64,000 bases of DNA, from contig LUVW01000006.1 in NCBI GenBank assembly GCA_001661515.1, forward strand, positions 100,608-164,607, written 5' to 3'. The DNA comes from Capniomyces stellatus (Eukaryota; Kickxellomycota; Harpellomycetes; Harpellales; Legeriomycetaceae). The notes beneath the pieces are model-generated. The model was not told where the DNA came from. It was given only the letters and a program-made list of their open reading frames with translations, and did no database searches. Shown here in pieces: positions 1 through 11,608 of the stretch (positions are counted from its first letter, which is position 1; every line of letters begins with the position of its first letter). A program made the position numbers and the translations under genes.

Positions 1-33
<33 letters not shown>

Positions 34-2129
34 CTCTATTCCTCCCGCTTCTTTTTCCTTTTGCTTTCAATTGTTTTGCCACTAATACTAAAATCCCTTT
101 TTGGTTTTTACTTTAAATTACTCAAAGAACAAACTGGTCCAATCACCAATTAGACATGTTGTTTTTTTTAACTTTGCGCTCTATTTTCAGAGCTTTACTT
201 GCTCTTATTAGGATTATTCCACTTGATCTATCGAGTCTGCCATTGTTTTTCATCTTTTTCATTATCACCACCTCTTTTCTTTCATTCAACTAACTCCACG
301 CAGGACCTTATCAAAAACCACTAGACATTATTAGTCATTGTTGCCTTGATACCTGTCTGACCATAACCCTGTTGGCTTTGCTGAGCTTTATCCTGCCCAA
401 GAACTCTGTTTATCTGTCCTTCCAACCGACACACACGGCATACATATACATATTTACGGATTTGGCTTTTGTGCTTACCAGCTGAAGGACACCGCCATGT
501 GATTTCTTGGGTTTGTTCTCTGGTATATTTTCATTCTTTTTTTTTACATGTTCAGCTGCAACACGGCGTGGAATAAGTCTGAAGCTCTCTTGGCTTCCTT
601 ATTACCAACCAAAATCACTCCTAATAACTTCAGCAAGTATATGGAGGGAGGTTGTTGGTTGAAATGACTTTTTTTTTCTCTTTTCTTTCTTTGGTTAATT
701 CAGTAACTTGTTTAGGATCTTTTTTTTTTGTTCAGTCAACTGGTGTAAAAAGTTAATCACCGCTTTTTCAATGCTTTTCATTTTTTATTATTATTATTAT
801 TCAGATTACATAATTTGATTTATAAATGACGAATATTTTTGTCTTCTTTATTCAGTTGATAATAGGTAAATAAATGACCTGAACGCTTGAGATTCATTTG
901 TTCATGTTGGATTATTGGGCTCGATTGGCTAAATGTTGCCCCTCATTTTGCTTTTTCTATTCTTTTCAATTTAGCTTTTTACCTTTTGCTCGCAAACTTT
1001 ATGCAAACTAAAAGCTGACTTCAAAAATAAAGCTAAATCACAAAGGCGATTTTGTAGGGCTTAAATTCGGTTTTGTTTGAGTCTGTTTATTGATTTATAA
1101 TTGACAGAAACAGCAACTACTCAGCAAAACACATTATTGCTCCAAATAGCTAGAGCTGTTAGGAAAAGATTAGTCAACTGTTTAATGCACTGACAAATTG
1201 CTGAAAAGTCCCAGGCCTAATTAAAAAGACTTGATACCAAAAAGTCAGAAGCTCTTTATCAATAGAAAAAAATATCATTACATTGTTTATTTCATGTTTT
1301 AGCATAAAGTTGTTACTTTTAAGCCTACTTTGCTCGGTTCTACCAGTTTTCCAACCAGTGAGCCTATTAAAACCGTTTGCTAGTATTTTTTTTAATTTTT
1401 TCATTGAAATTGTCTGCTAGTATTTTGTTTAAAAATTAGCTGAATAGAATTTGGCTGGAAAATAAAAAAAAAGTTGATTACTAATTACAAAAAAAAAAAA
1501 ACCCTATATAAAAAAGTGAAAAAGATGAAATAAAAAAAGTAAAACTCTTGTAATAGATAAAACAAACAAAGAGTAAATGGAAGCAAGGATCCTGAAGGAA
1601 TTAAACAAACGCTTTTCTCAAAGAGTAAAAAAAAAAGCTCACAAAGCTTATTTTCAACTAATGAATCACCAAAAGGTTGAAATTAGATTAACAGAAAAAT
1701 AGGAAAAAAAAGGGAGAAAAAAAATCTGGAAATTTCAGTCAAATTAATTCAAGTGCTCTTTACTCAATATGAAATGTTAAGATAAACGAGAATATTGAAA
1801 TTTAAAAATTTCACAATTTCAGTAATTTGCCAAGTTGAAAATAAATATAAGACTGGCGTACATTCAGCAGCTTTTATCCCCTTTACTTAATAAACCCCCA
1901 ACTCATTATAAACTCAAAACTGAGATATCTAAATCCGTATCTGGACTACTAAAAGTATTAATAGAAACACTAATAGTTACAAATCCAGTCAGTAAAGATA
2001 CCGCCACGCTACTTGCACCTAACCAATCAACCTTATACCCAGGAAACATAAAAAGCGGAACACGCAAAACTTACTACCTGAAACACAAAGGCTATAGAAA
2101 CAACACAGTATAAAGAAAGAATAAGGAAA
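1..2129. other. No confident gene; 5' flank of GCLM
   Basis: The stretch opens with a run of about 29 T and is T-rich and low in complexity throughout. On the minus strand around 430-660 there are short open stretches of 35-40 codons with possible GTAAG donors (for example near 476), but I recognise no protein. A short open frame at 1835-2113 on the plus strand lies just upstream of the GCLM start and is more likely leader or intergenic sequence than a gene. Confidence 0.5.
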
Positions 2130-3080
2130 ATGGCACAAGTTGAATCATTCACACCCTTCCAATCCAACAAGAACGTCAATGCGAATCCAATAAGGAGATT
2201 TGACGTGGTTGTCTTTACAGATAACCTAATGCATACCGGTTTGTCCGGAGTCAACTCGCTAACCAGAAACAGCTCAGAAAAGGAGCTGCCCTCGGTTTTA
2301 AAGGAGACATTTTCGCACGGCATTGATCGGGACTCTATCCAGTACAACGCCGACAAGAGCATTTTGGCAATCAAGGACACCAGAGACGCACGTGATTTGG
2401 GTACTTTTGACAACACTTCTGATCTCGAGCTAACAGCCAAAATATTCTTTATGGAGTATCCAACAGTGGACAACATTGCGGGATTTGAGGCTTCAGTTGA
2501 GCAAAACATCGGCTTGCTAAAAGAGCACATGAAAATGGATAAAGTCGCCAACCTGATACTGTCCTTTGGCGAAGCTGAAAAGTCGAGCAAAGACAACATC
2601 AACATCTGCTCGTTGAAGTCAGGGAAATCAGATGTCAATACATTTGACTTTGAGGCATTCTGCAGGCTCTGGTCAATGCTAAAGGTTCGCCAGCAAATGG
2701 GCGACTTTGCTCGTTTGGGAGTGTCAAACTTCTCGGTCTCCAATCTGACCAAGATGCAAGAGGCTGGTGTCCCATTGCCCGATATCAACCAGATCAAGCT
2801 TTCAGATTGCAATTCCAGCTTAGACGAGTTGCTGAACTTCTCGGCAAACAACAACATCGAGCTGCTTTCCCACACAGATGATGACTACATAATCACCGAA
2901 AAGTCGCTCTCTAATCTCGCAAACAGCACCAACTTTGAACCGCTGATTTCTGAAAACCACAAGTCTAAATCCCCAATCACCCTTACTCCCCGTGTTGTTA
3001 CCAAGTACAGCGCAATGATCAAGAACAGATCCATTGTTCGGTCTAAAGGCTACATTGTAATCGCCACAGCCCAGATGTAA
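2130..3080 (+). CDS. GCLM: Glutamate-cysteine ligase regulatory (modifier) subunit
   Basis: Intronless 316-residue protein with an aldo/keto-reductase-like fold. Supporting motifs are LGVSNFS around residues 190-200, a following DINQIKLSDC stretch, IELLSHTDDD around residue 245, and a C-terminal block (KYSAMIKNRSIVRSKGY, about residues 293-309) that matches the conserved end of GCLM proteins. GCLM binds the catalytic subunit GCLC in the cytosol, lowering its Km for glutamate and its feedback inhibition by glutathione. Human GCLM is 274 residues, so this version is slightly longer, mainly at the N-terminus. The start is the first ATG that opens the conserved frame; it follows a purine-rich leader. 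No catalytic subunit is visible in the window. The gene is convergent with the membrane-protein gene downstream. Family assignment is fairly sure; regulation is not visible. Confidence 0.85.
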   Translation: MAQVESFTPFQSNKNVNANPIRRFDVVVFTDNLMHTGLSGVNSLTRNSSEKELPSVLKETFSHGIDRDSIQYNADKSILAIKDTRDARDLGTFDNTSDLELTAKIFFMEYPTVDNIAGFEASVEQNIGLLKEHMKMDKVANLILSFGEAEKSSKDNINICSLKSGKSDVNTFDFEAFCRLWSMLKVRQQMGDFARLGVSNFSVSNLTKMQEAGVPLPDINQIKLSDCNSSLDELLNFSANNNIELLSHTDDDYIITEKSLSNLANSTNFEPLISENHKSKSPITLTPRVVTKYSAMIKNRSIVRSKGYIVIATAQM

Positions 3081-3527
3081 ATAGCTTAAACCTTAGAATT
3101 TAAAAATATAAACTAGTGTTTGTGAGCACTTTTAATCACTCAAGTACTTTTAACGGTATCTTGCAGTTTGATAAATGCATCCAAACTTGCCAGTCTATGT
3201 TTTTTATTATTTATATCATCCAAAGTAGCGCACCCCTGTGCACTGGCATCAGTCTTTTTATTCATTTACCATTAATATTTCTATTACTGTAATCATTACT
3301 CTATACCTCCTGTTACAGCACAAATATTTTAGGTTGTACAGCTAAACCATACTCTACTTTTATTTCTTTCCTACTTTTATTTATTTATACGTATTTCATC
3401 ACTTTCTCACTTTTCAAACGCCAAACAATATTTTTGTTTTGATTTACCAAAACATAATAAAACATACTGAAACATACTAAAACGTAATAAAAGATAATAA
3501 AGTATAATATAAATGACCCAGGGCAGC
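3081..3527. other. Convergent intergenic region, no gene seen
   Basis: AT-rich 3' flanks of two convergent genes. It holds repeated short AAAACATAATA / AAACATACTG-like units near 3450-3500. Nothing else stands out. Confidence 0.6.
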
Positions 3528-4941
3528 TCAGTAGTCGTCCAACGTCATTCTAAGCGGGTTTCTGCTGGCAGTTGAGCCTGGCAACGGTGCTCTTAACGGA
3601 AAGAATGCGTTTTCTCTGACAGATTTGACTAGTTATATTCACAGTTTAAAAAAATATATATTGACATATGGTACATTAATTTGCGTTTTTCAAGTTACAA
3701 CGTTCAGTGATATAGTAACACCTTTTATTTATACATGTATATGTATATGTATTTGTATTTGTGGATCGAATCTTACTGCAGTCTTTCAGACCTTGGCCAA
3801 AGTTTTTAAGGCACTTTATTGACTGGAATATCGTTAACGCTATCAGCAATAGTCCAACTACGTCTAAAACAAACAACCACAAGAATGAGCGCTGAGACTT
3901 TACCAACTTTTAACGGTAGCCTTTTCAAGCTTACAAGTTTGGTGTTAGCAAAGTTAGCAAAGAATAGATAGATTGGTTGATAAAAAGCGGAGTATGTCAA
4001 ACTTTAACTTACTGTAGTACGCAAACATCCCTCTGAATATATGAAGCCTTTCAAAGCTTTGGTTCTTGTATATCCGCACCATCATAAACAGGTAGTATCC
4101 AAAAAACCAAACCATAATAAGAATAAACAAATAAAGCACGTATTTTCTCTCTTTTCTCAGGGAAGGAAAGGAAAAAACCAGTGAAAATATACTTATAGGG
4201 ACCATGACTAGCGTGAGTTTAAACTCCAAAGTATCCGAGTTGAAGAATAGAACCAAATAGTGGATAGAATAACCAAAAAACACAAAAAAATCCAGTTTGA
4301 TAAATTGCACCAGGATCTGGTAGTCTTGGTATATTTTCTTCAGGTTCAAGTCTGCCCCAATTATTTTGTACAAGTTCCAGCCATAGTCCCTGTTGAGCCT
4401 TATTGTCAGATAGACCCAAAAAAACGTTGCAAGCAATATATAGCCCAGGTTTATCAAAATGAGATACGATAGGCTTTTCGAGTAAGTTGATAACTCTTTT
4501 TCTAAAAATACTGTTTTTTCGATTATCTCGAATATCCCAAACCCCAACAGAAATATATTCACAAAAATGAATGATATCAACTGTAGCGTGTTTTCCGACA
4601 ATATCGCCTCGGCGTACAAGTAGAGCAAAAAAAATAGCCCCAGAGCGTTTAATAGCAAGTAATTGAGGCCGTTTCTTTCTGATATCGACTTTAACTCCAT
4701 TATAACGATGCGGTGGACCCTTTTCATGCTCATGTACACTACAATCTTCAGTGTCATGACCACAGCGACCTCTGATAGTAGCACCAGCAGCCCAATAACT
4801 GCGATTCTGGGTATCCGTCTCTATAAAATGTACATTTAAACACACAAACCTCGTATTTAGCTGCCAGCTGTTAGGATAAAATTGTAGCGCAACATTTGGT
4901 CTTTACTCGGACCCACTAACTTTCTTTTTCACGCTCTCCAT
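3528..4941 (-). CDS. Multi-pass membrane protein, UPF0658 Golgi-type
   Basis: Spliced model on the minus strand: exons 4921-4941, 4013-4820, 3777-3863 and 3528-3613, giving 333 residues. Phases agree: donor GTTAGT with acceptor TATAG, donor GTAAGT with acceptor TTTTAG, donor GTAAGA with acceptor CAGAG. The protein has about seven hydrophobic segments. It carries the family-like stretch IIGADLNLKKIYQDYQILVQ before a LDFFVFFGYSIHYLVL helix, and NFGQGLK near the end. The last exon ends in RMTLDDY, which fits the short acidic tails of these fungal proteins. S. pombe relatives are annotated as Golgi apparatus membrane proteins of unknown function, so only location is suggested. The 21-base first exon (MESVKKK) and the final exon are inferred from splice signals and reading frame; the central exon is solid. 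The second intron holds tandem TATATG-type repeats. Confidence 0.72.
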
Positions 4942-5258
4942 CAAAATCCAACTCTTTTTCTTTTTCTTTCTAAAGATAGCTATATTTTCATCAGTAAAAA
5001 AAAACAGGAATACCAAAACTCCTCAATCCCCTTTGGGATACAATATTAAGTAATGGTATTGAGTTGAAATAATTCTGACTTGCACTGTAAAGCTGTATAT
5101 ACTTTGGGTTTAATAGCGATTTGACAGATACAGTTCGGTTCGGCTCATTTGAAATGAAAAACAACATTGATATATTTTCTGCTGTAAAAAAGAAAAAGAA
5201 AAAGAAAAAGAAAAACAACAGTATGGTCTTTTACCCATAAATATTGGGCTTTGTTTGC

Positions 5259-5260
<2 letters not shown>

Positions 5261-5301
<41 letters not shown>

Positions 5302-5302
5302 G
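5261..5302. repeat. TTG trinucleotide microsatellite
   Basis: Fourteen uninterrupted TTG units, about 42 bases, in non-coding DNA. Confidence 0.95.
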
Positions 5303-6962
5303 ATACTACTAGAATAAAAAAACACTCCAAAAAGTAAAGCAAATGCGACAGAAAAAAGAATTAAAAAAAGCTAGTTGTGTCAATAAAGGCAAAATAAGCT
5401 AATGACGACATCAAAACCTGTATTCTAGAATAACGTAGTATTCGCTACGACGTTCTGCTGCATTTTGTCCATTTTTCCCCGAAGCGAAATATCGTGCATA
5501 TAGTAGTGTTGGTAAATGCTAGTTCCAATCACCTCAGAATATAAGTGGTAGAGCTCAAACACAATTTTCTACAAACAAACAGCTTTTGTATTTATAAGCC
5601 TTAAGTAGTTATAAATCATTCGTTTCAGTGTAGTTTAATAATATAGAGATGGGTAAAATCCGGTTTTCTACGGCCAAGTTGGATCCATTAACGTGTTTTT
5701 GGACCATCTTGGTAGTTTTAAGCCAAGAATGCTAGTTTCTAGCAAACCCCGAAACACTGTATTATAGATAACCAGGTTTCCAAAGCTGGCGATGATAACC
5801 ATATGACGCTCTACACGCACACATTGATATTCTGGGTTTATACAGAATATAAAGCAGGTATGAAAAACATTGGCGCTTATATAAATGAACAGAGCTGTCA
5901 AAGTCATCCGGGTTGTTTGGAAGGGGGTGATCTCCATGTTTTCCCCTGGTTTCTGCCAATGCAGGATACAAAGTTGCAAAATGGTACCCATTTCATTATC
6001 ACGTAGGCAGAAAAATCGCTTCGATGTTTTTCGTATTTGAAGCCGAATCCTAAGTGACATTGTCTCCTGCTTATGCACCATTGGTTGTGAAAATTGCTGC
6101 TCAAGACTTTGGTGCAATTTAGACAATAAAGACTCGAACGAACTGTATTTTGATGCTTTCAATCTAATTCGAGTTCTGAACTTGTAAATAGAGCATGTAT
6201 TATTTCCTTGAAATGAAGATAGTTTGGTAATATTAATTATTCATTACAAATTTACCATTGTTAATTGTTGCCGATTTGCCAAAAACTGGCCATTGATTTA
6301 TAACGCTAATCCGTTTAATTTAATTTCTCTTTGTTAACTGCCGGTTTTGCTGAGCTAAAAAAGCTAATTCGGCTATAAAGTCAAAGCCAATGTTGCGCTT
6401 TTTATATATCTGAAACCGCTTACTAATTTGATTCACTGGCTTCGAGTACTATGTTGGCATTTTGAAGATGTCGTGAACTAAAAATAGAACTTTTTGTTAC
6501 CAACATACCAGATAATACCCAACATTAAAGCCATCCCGAGTTTATTTACTTTATTATCATATTTGCTCTGCTGCTATGTACCAAAATAAAGCGGTAACAA
6601 TTTGTTTTTTCAATCCTAAATTGCTAAATGTCATCAAAAATTGCTCCAAAATCATTATCGGTTAAATGTTGGTGGCAACAGCTTATTACCGAAACAGCCT
6701 ATTGCCGCAATAACCAACATGACGTTTCTGGTATTCGCCAGCAAAAGCAATCGCTATCATTACCATTTGATTTTGTATATAAATACGTTGATGCAACATT
6801 TTTTTCTGAACGTGCCAAATATATACATATACATAAAGAAATCTTCAATCTAGAAAGTTAAAGTGTAGTGCGCCATTCTTTTTAAAAAATTACTATCATT
6901 GAAATTGAGAGGCATATTTTTTGTAGCAAGAGTTAAAACCCCCCATACATCATAATCCCCGG

Positions 6963-6971
6963 TATTTATAA
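6963..6971 (+). promoter_or_regulatory. Possible TATA box of the 7 kb secreted gene
   Basis: TATTTATAA lies 26-34 bases before the ATG at 6997. If it is the TATA element, the 5' leader would be extremely short, so it could instead be a chance AT-rich motif. Confidence 0.3.
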
Positions 6972-6996
6972 GTTGGAAAAGAACAAATAAAACGAA

Positions 6997-7956
6997 ATGG
7001 TCAGTGTAAAACTCCAAGTTATTTTGCTTGCTTGCATGAGCGCAACTATTAGAGCCACATCAATTAGGAGGTATCCACGATTGACGCCTGTGGAATTAAA
7101 AGGAAATGTGTTGGTGGTAACAGTATCGGAAGGCGAGTACCCACGTATGAGTTGGGCCGAAGACGATATTGAGAGCGATAAAGCCGTACTGTACACCAGG
7201 CGTCAACTGACCAGAGAAGGCTGGAATGACGATACTTTGGCGCCCCTAACAGCCAACTTGAATCCACGCGATACTTACAATAAAAAGGGAGAAAATATAA
7301 AGTACAAGTGCAAAGGCAGCTGCAGCATCGGAACATATGGTAAGGATGATGTGGCTAATGACCATAAAGGCTGGGCATTTTGTGCTGGAGGATTCTGTAA
7401 CTATCCGGGCTCCAACTGCTACTATAATGTTTCTAAAAAGTACTGGTACAAATGCATCCCATCCTGCAAAGCTACACCTCCTCCAGAGTGCCCCAAAACC
7501 TTGAAAATCAAGCCAAGAGTGTACAAGTCCGAAAAAAAGAACAAGGACTATGACCTTGTCAACAAAGTAAAGATCCCTTGCACAACCAAAGACTTTAGAT
7601 TTAGATTTGGTGTTGATGGCTTCAGCGATTTCTTTGTTGCAATGTTCAATGACGGATCAGTTGACACCAAAAACGGAGTGGTTGAGGCACAGTTTGGCGT
7701 TGCGTCAAAAAAACTCTCAATCAAAAGAGGAAGGTACAGAATTTCTAAACGTTCTGAACTATCAACCAGAAGCAATGTAGTTGGCATGAAAATTGTTTAC
7801 AAGGACGGAAAACTCACGACTCTTATGCGTGGCCAAGAATCTAGTTCTTTCGAAGTAAAGGACTTTGAGTTGAAATACATGACCTTTGCGCCATTCTCAG
7901 GAACCGGTGATTTGGTTTACGGAGAGTTTACTTGTGAAGCACCGATTAAATGTTGA
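6997..7956 (+). CDS. Secreted Cys-rich protein with C-terminal protease-associated module
   Basis: Intronless, 319 residues. It starts with an N-terminal signal peptide (hydrophobic LQVILLACMSATIRA). A charged region follows, then a Cys-rich stretch at about residues 108-170 with many paired Cys, Gly and Tyr. The C-terminal module spans about residues 175-319. That module shares its landmarks with the C-terminal domains of the two S1-fold genes at 28-35 kb: an entry Cys (VKIPC), SDFFVAMFNDG, GVVEAQFG, an LSIKRGRY-type strand, YKDGKL, FEVKDFEL, FAPFSG and a closing GEFTC. The layout loosely resembles farnesoic-acid O-methyltransferase-like (Methyltransf_FA) beta-sandwich domains, but I cannot confirm this. 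Likely extracellular, possibly a binding protein. An AATAAA lies about 75 bases after the stop. Existence of the gene is very likely; its function is unknown. Confidence 0.85.
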   Translation: MVSVKLQVILLACMSATIRATSIRRYPRLTPVELKGNVLVVTVSEGEYPRMSWAEDDIESDKAVLYTRRQLTREGWNDDTLAPLTANLNPRDTYNKKGENIKYKCKGSCSIGTYGKDDVANDHKGWAFCAGGFCNYPGSNCYYNVSKKYWYKCIPSCKATPPPECPKTLKIKPRVYKSEKKNKDYDLVNKVKIPCTTKDFRFRFGVDGFSDFFVAMFNDGSVDTKNGVVEAQFGVASKKLSIKRGRYRISKRSELSTRSNVVGMKIVYKDGKLTTLMRGQESSSFEVKDFELKYMTFAPFSGTGDLVYGEFTCEAPIKC

Positions 7957-8771
7957 TTTTCGCCATTATCTTTTTTTCTTTTTTGATTTATCGGATAATT
8001 TAGTGTTTGCTTTTACTTTATTTAAACTCGGAATAAAGTGGTGTGTTTGAATCAAAAGTCAAGTATACTCAAAACACTTTAGGATAGAAAATCAATATAT
8101 GGCAAATGACCTAAACGTGTATTAATTAATACCAATTTCAATAAATTAAAAGAGTAGCATTGCCCACAACAGCCAAAATAAATCGAGTATTTTTAATTGA
8201 AATTGAAAAAAAAGAGAGAGTTTAGTATTTGCAGATCAATATCCCGGGGGCTAGAACCTAGTCTTGGGCCGAATCCTCAAGTTACTGTTGGCCAGAATGA
8301 TGTTACAAATGATTTTAATGCAGATCAAAAGTATACATAGAAAATCGATACTTATATTTCAGAAGGTTTGTCCTGTACAAGATATTTTTTAGCTATGTTT
8401 TGGTTGAAAGCATTAGGCATGAAATACATACCCTAATATATCTTAATTACAGATAATATGCTTTTGGTCTTGTTTAACATCAAAGTTTGGATTGCTAAAA
8501 AAAGAATATATCCTCTCCAAGTTTACCAAAACAATTTTAGTTGTAGGAAATTTTATAAACGCTATTAGAACCAAAGTATATTTTATAATCATACAAGATA
8601 CCAACCTTCGGACGACAAAGAAATAATACCGGGAAATAACATATGTAGATATATCACAATATAACGAAACAAACACACAATAAGCAATAAACAAACAAAA
8701 CAAAAAAGTAAAAAAGAATAAATAGTTTAAAATCAAGAAGCAACAATCAAGGAGCAATAGTCAAGTTCAGA
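7957..8771. other. Intergenic, no gene seen
   Basis: AT-rich 3' flank of the secreted gene (AATAAA at about 8031) and 5' flank of the GDSL gene. Minus-strand hydrophobic open frames here are short and unlike any known protein. Confidence 0.6.
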
Positions 8772-9967
8772 ATGTCATTAAAGTCGATAGAAAGAATAGT
8801 CGTGTTTGGCGACTGTATGGTTGATAGCGGCAATATGTACGAGTTATCTGAAAAGACGTTCCCATCACCGCCATACTTCAAAGGAAGGTTTACAAATGGA
8901 CCTACTTGGGTAGAGTGCTTGGCAAAAGTACTTGGAGTCACAATAGACAACTACGCATATGGTAACAAATAAATATAAATATACATAGAAATAAAGTCAA
9001 GTTGGCTGGTAGAATATATATAAGCATAAAGTGCAAGTGTGAGCGTGTTGGTTGCACCCATATATGTTGGTAGGGGGGGTGAGGGGTTCTTCTTTGGTTC
9101 ATTATAGTATATATGTGAATATATACTTGTAGGTGGAGCAACAATCAACAATGACTTGGTGGCTGGAAAAGTGAATCTTCCTGATGGGACACGCAAAACA
9201 ATTCCGGGGGTTAAGCAGCAGATATTAAAATATTTGAAGCTGTGCCCTTTAAGCAGCAAGACTGTGTCTGTAGAAAAGACACTGTTTATTATCAATGCAG
9301 GGACGATAGATTTAAGTGCAATAATAATTCCAGGGTTTTATAGAATTAGAGGCGAATTGAGTGGAGAGAAGCTGGCCGACGAGATTTCAGGCTGTATAGT
9401 AAGTATTTAATGCTAAATTTTGTACGTGTTTCTAACAAAAAGCAGTAACCCGCTGAGGAAAACCGGTGGTTAAAGATATTTTATTTGTTATTTTCTGTTT
9501 AGAGCACATTGTACGAGCATGCACACGCAAAGAACGTGATGGTACTAAACTGCTTTGCGCATGAAAATATGCCATATGTGTTGCAGATGCACAACACAAA
9601 GGCAATCCAAACGTGCCGAAAAATCACTCGAGATTTTAATGTCAGTTTGTCTAAATCAATTCAGAAGTTGACGTTTGAGTACCCTTTGCTAAACGTGATA
9701 CAGCACAATACTTATGAGCTGTGTAAAAGAGTAAGTATTGACCCTACAAAGTATGGGCTGGACGAGGATATCTTGATTCCAGCAGTGGACTCAAGCAGTA
9801 CAACTAATGGTGAAAACGGATTGATGGTGGGGCCAGGATCAGGAGTTAAGATGTGGTGGGATGACTCGCATTTTGGAACCAAGATGCACAAGATCTTGGC
9901 TGTAGATGTTTTGCAAAGCCTTGTTCAACAGATTATTGAACATCCATCAAACTTTTACACCAGCTAG
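8772..9967 (+). CDS. GDSL-family esterase/lipase-like protein with Cys at the nucleophile
   Basis: Three exons: 8772-8961, 9133-9398 and 9503-9967 (introns 171 and 104 bases, GTAACA/GTAG and GTAAGT/TTTAG), giving 306 residues. Block I reads VVFGDCMVDSGN, block II YAYGGATINND and block V WWDDSHFGTKMHKIL, which keeps the Asp-x-x-His pair. These place it in the fungal GDSL/SGNH hydrolase group. The usual block I Ser (FGDS) is Cys15 here, encoded by TGT, and the block III GxND motif appears as AGTID, so the oxyanion Asn is also missing. The family hydrolyses acyl or acetyl esters. With both substitutions this copy may have altered or no activity. There is no signal peptide, so it is probably cytosolic. 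The exon structure is firm because the phases and the conserved GGATINN junction agree. Confidence 0.85.
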
Positions 9968-10497
9968 GTCTTTCAACTTTTATTTCTTTTCTTTTTATGG
10001 GCCTTTACTCCCATAAAGTTTGATATCCCAACTAAAACTCAATAGTGTTTATCTATTTATTCTTTTTACTATCATCAACCCACACGCAAGTGGGGTTATA
10101 AACACTTTTGTATACACTGCAATATCACGTTTGTGTCATTCTCATTTCCTCACTATATATATTATTTTTTTTCTTGGAAAAGTGCTTGGTTAAAATAAAA
10201 TCTAGAACAAGCACCATTAAAAAAAGACATAGAGTTTGAAACAACTGTGGCTTATGATCCAACAACTTGGACCAAAAAGAAAAACACAAAAAATACGGCG
10301 CAAAGTATTGCCAATAATCGATTGAGCTGATATTGTGTGGTTCATTTTTAGTTGGTCTATTTCGGTGTAGCGGAAAGGCAAAAATATTGTGCAAAAGTAA
10401 TAACAACAATGACAACAAAGTAAAAAAAATAAAAAATTGGATTGAATGTCTTGGACATTCACTGCAATATTCAAAAAAGAAAAGAAAAGAAAAGATA
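9968..10497. other. Convergent intergenic region, no gene seen
   Basis: 3' flanks of the GDSL gene (+) and prefoldin 4 (-). The minus-strand open frames across it are T-rich and not protein-like. Confidence 0.6.
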
Positions 10498-11142
10498 TTA
10501 CTCCTTATCCAAATTAATGGATTTTCCAAATTTAGCGTATAAAATTGCTTTTAGTTTGTCCATGTCGGCAGATACTGCGGACATTTGCTCTTTGATGGAA
10601 ACCAAGTTGGCTTCCATTTTGGATTTGTCGTTTTCAACGCGTTCTTGGGCATCTTCGAGAGGTAAAAAGACAAAAGCATCGCCGATTTTGTACCGCACAG
10701 GTTCGTCTTCGTCTAGGAGTTCGATTTCCAGGGCTAGATCATCCATAAAGTTTTTTTCTTTCTAGTCAAGTATACATTGTGCAAATATTATGATTCAGGA
10801 GGCTGTTAAAGCGGGCTTAAAATGTGGGATTTGATGTTTGTATTAGCATCGTGTTTGTAATAAATAAGGGGAAAGTGAGTATGTCTTACAGTTAGGTTTT
10901 TATACTCTTCTTCCAAGATTTCTAGCCTGGCGTTGAGTTTGCTGAATTTGTTTATATTTTGTTGGTCCTGCCAATCCACTTCCTTCTCCTGCTCCTCAGA
11001 TCTGTCAATCTAAAACCGAGCAAATGAAAAATGATGAGAATTGATTAATAAGAGTATTGGGTGATTCAGTAAAAAGATCGTTGTTGGTAAAAACAAAAAA
11101 AAACGAGCGGTTGCTGAAACTTACGAGTTTGATGTTGTTCAT
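10498..11142 (-). CDS. PFD4: Prefoldin subunit 4
   Basis: Three exons on the minus strand: 11125-11142 (MNNIKL), 10890-11009 and 10498-10761, all joined in phase 0, giving 133 residues. The centre carries the beta-prefoldin signature: DQQNINKFSKLNARLE, then YKIGDAFVFLPLEDAQE, and a C-terminal coiled coil ending in LYAKFGKSINL, which is diagnostic for subunit 4. Prefoldin is a cytosolic hexamer that delivers unfolded actin and tubulin to the CCT chaperonin. The TXNDC9-like gene at 48 kb is another CCT co-factor. The first exon is only 18 bases. The gene is divergent from COX19 across 466 bases, so the two may share a promoter region. Confidence is high. Confidence 0.92.
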
Positions 11143-11608
11143 GGCTATAGCGTTTGTTTTTTAATATTATTGATGAAAGGATTGGTGATTTTAGAATTAA
11201 GTTAATAAAGAACAAACAGTAAATAAACAACAATAAACAGAACTGAGTGGAAATTTGAAAAGTTGGGAATTAAATCTAGAAAGAAAAAAAATCAGAATCA
11301 GAAACTCTGGCCAAAGAATTAAAAAGAAAAAATGATGTGTGTTTTTAATTTCATTAGTTCAAGGAATCAGGATTTCATTGATCACAAAATAATAATGAAA
11401 TATTAAGGATGTTGAGATACTCTAAACACCAAGAAAAGGTCGAGTTTTGTCATTAATTCTTTTCTTTCCCTTTTTTTTTCTGTTTTTAGATAAAGAAATA
11501 GATTATATACGGTGGTAAAAAGTGCGAACTTGTCTCTTGAATCAAACAAAGAGCAGAGCATATAAACGACAACAACAAAACAGCAACAGCGGCGATTAAG
11601 TAGAATAA
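11143..11608. promoter_or_regulatory. Divergent promoter region, prefoldin 4 / COX19
   Basis: 466 bases between two divergent ATGs, rich in A- and T-runs. I see no clear TATA box or recognisable factor site. The call as promoter rests on gene orientation only. Confidence 0.4.

Larger units (their letters stand above)
4942..6996. other. Gene-free stretch with microsatellites
   Basis: About 2 kb between the membrane-protein gene and the secreted module gene. It contains GAAAAA-type repeats (about 5188-5214), a TTG array, and a 164-codon open frame on the minus strand (5668-6162) with no recognisable domain, which I do not call as a gene. The rest looks like AT-rich spacer and promoter sequence. 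Confidence 0.5.

Noticed and set aside
1835..2113. 92-codon open frame upstream of GCLM
   Set aside because: No domain, and it lies only 16 bases before the GCLM start; more likely leader sequence.
5668..6162. 164-codon open frame on the minus strand
   Set aside because: No recognisable domain, no splice partners, and a composition like the surrounding spacer. Kept out of the gene list.
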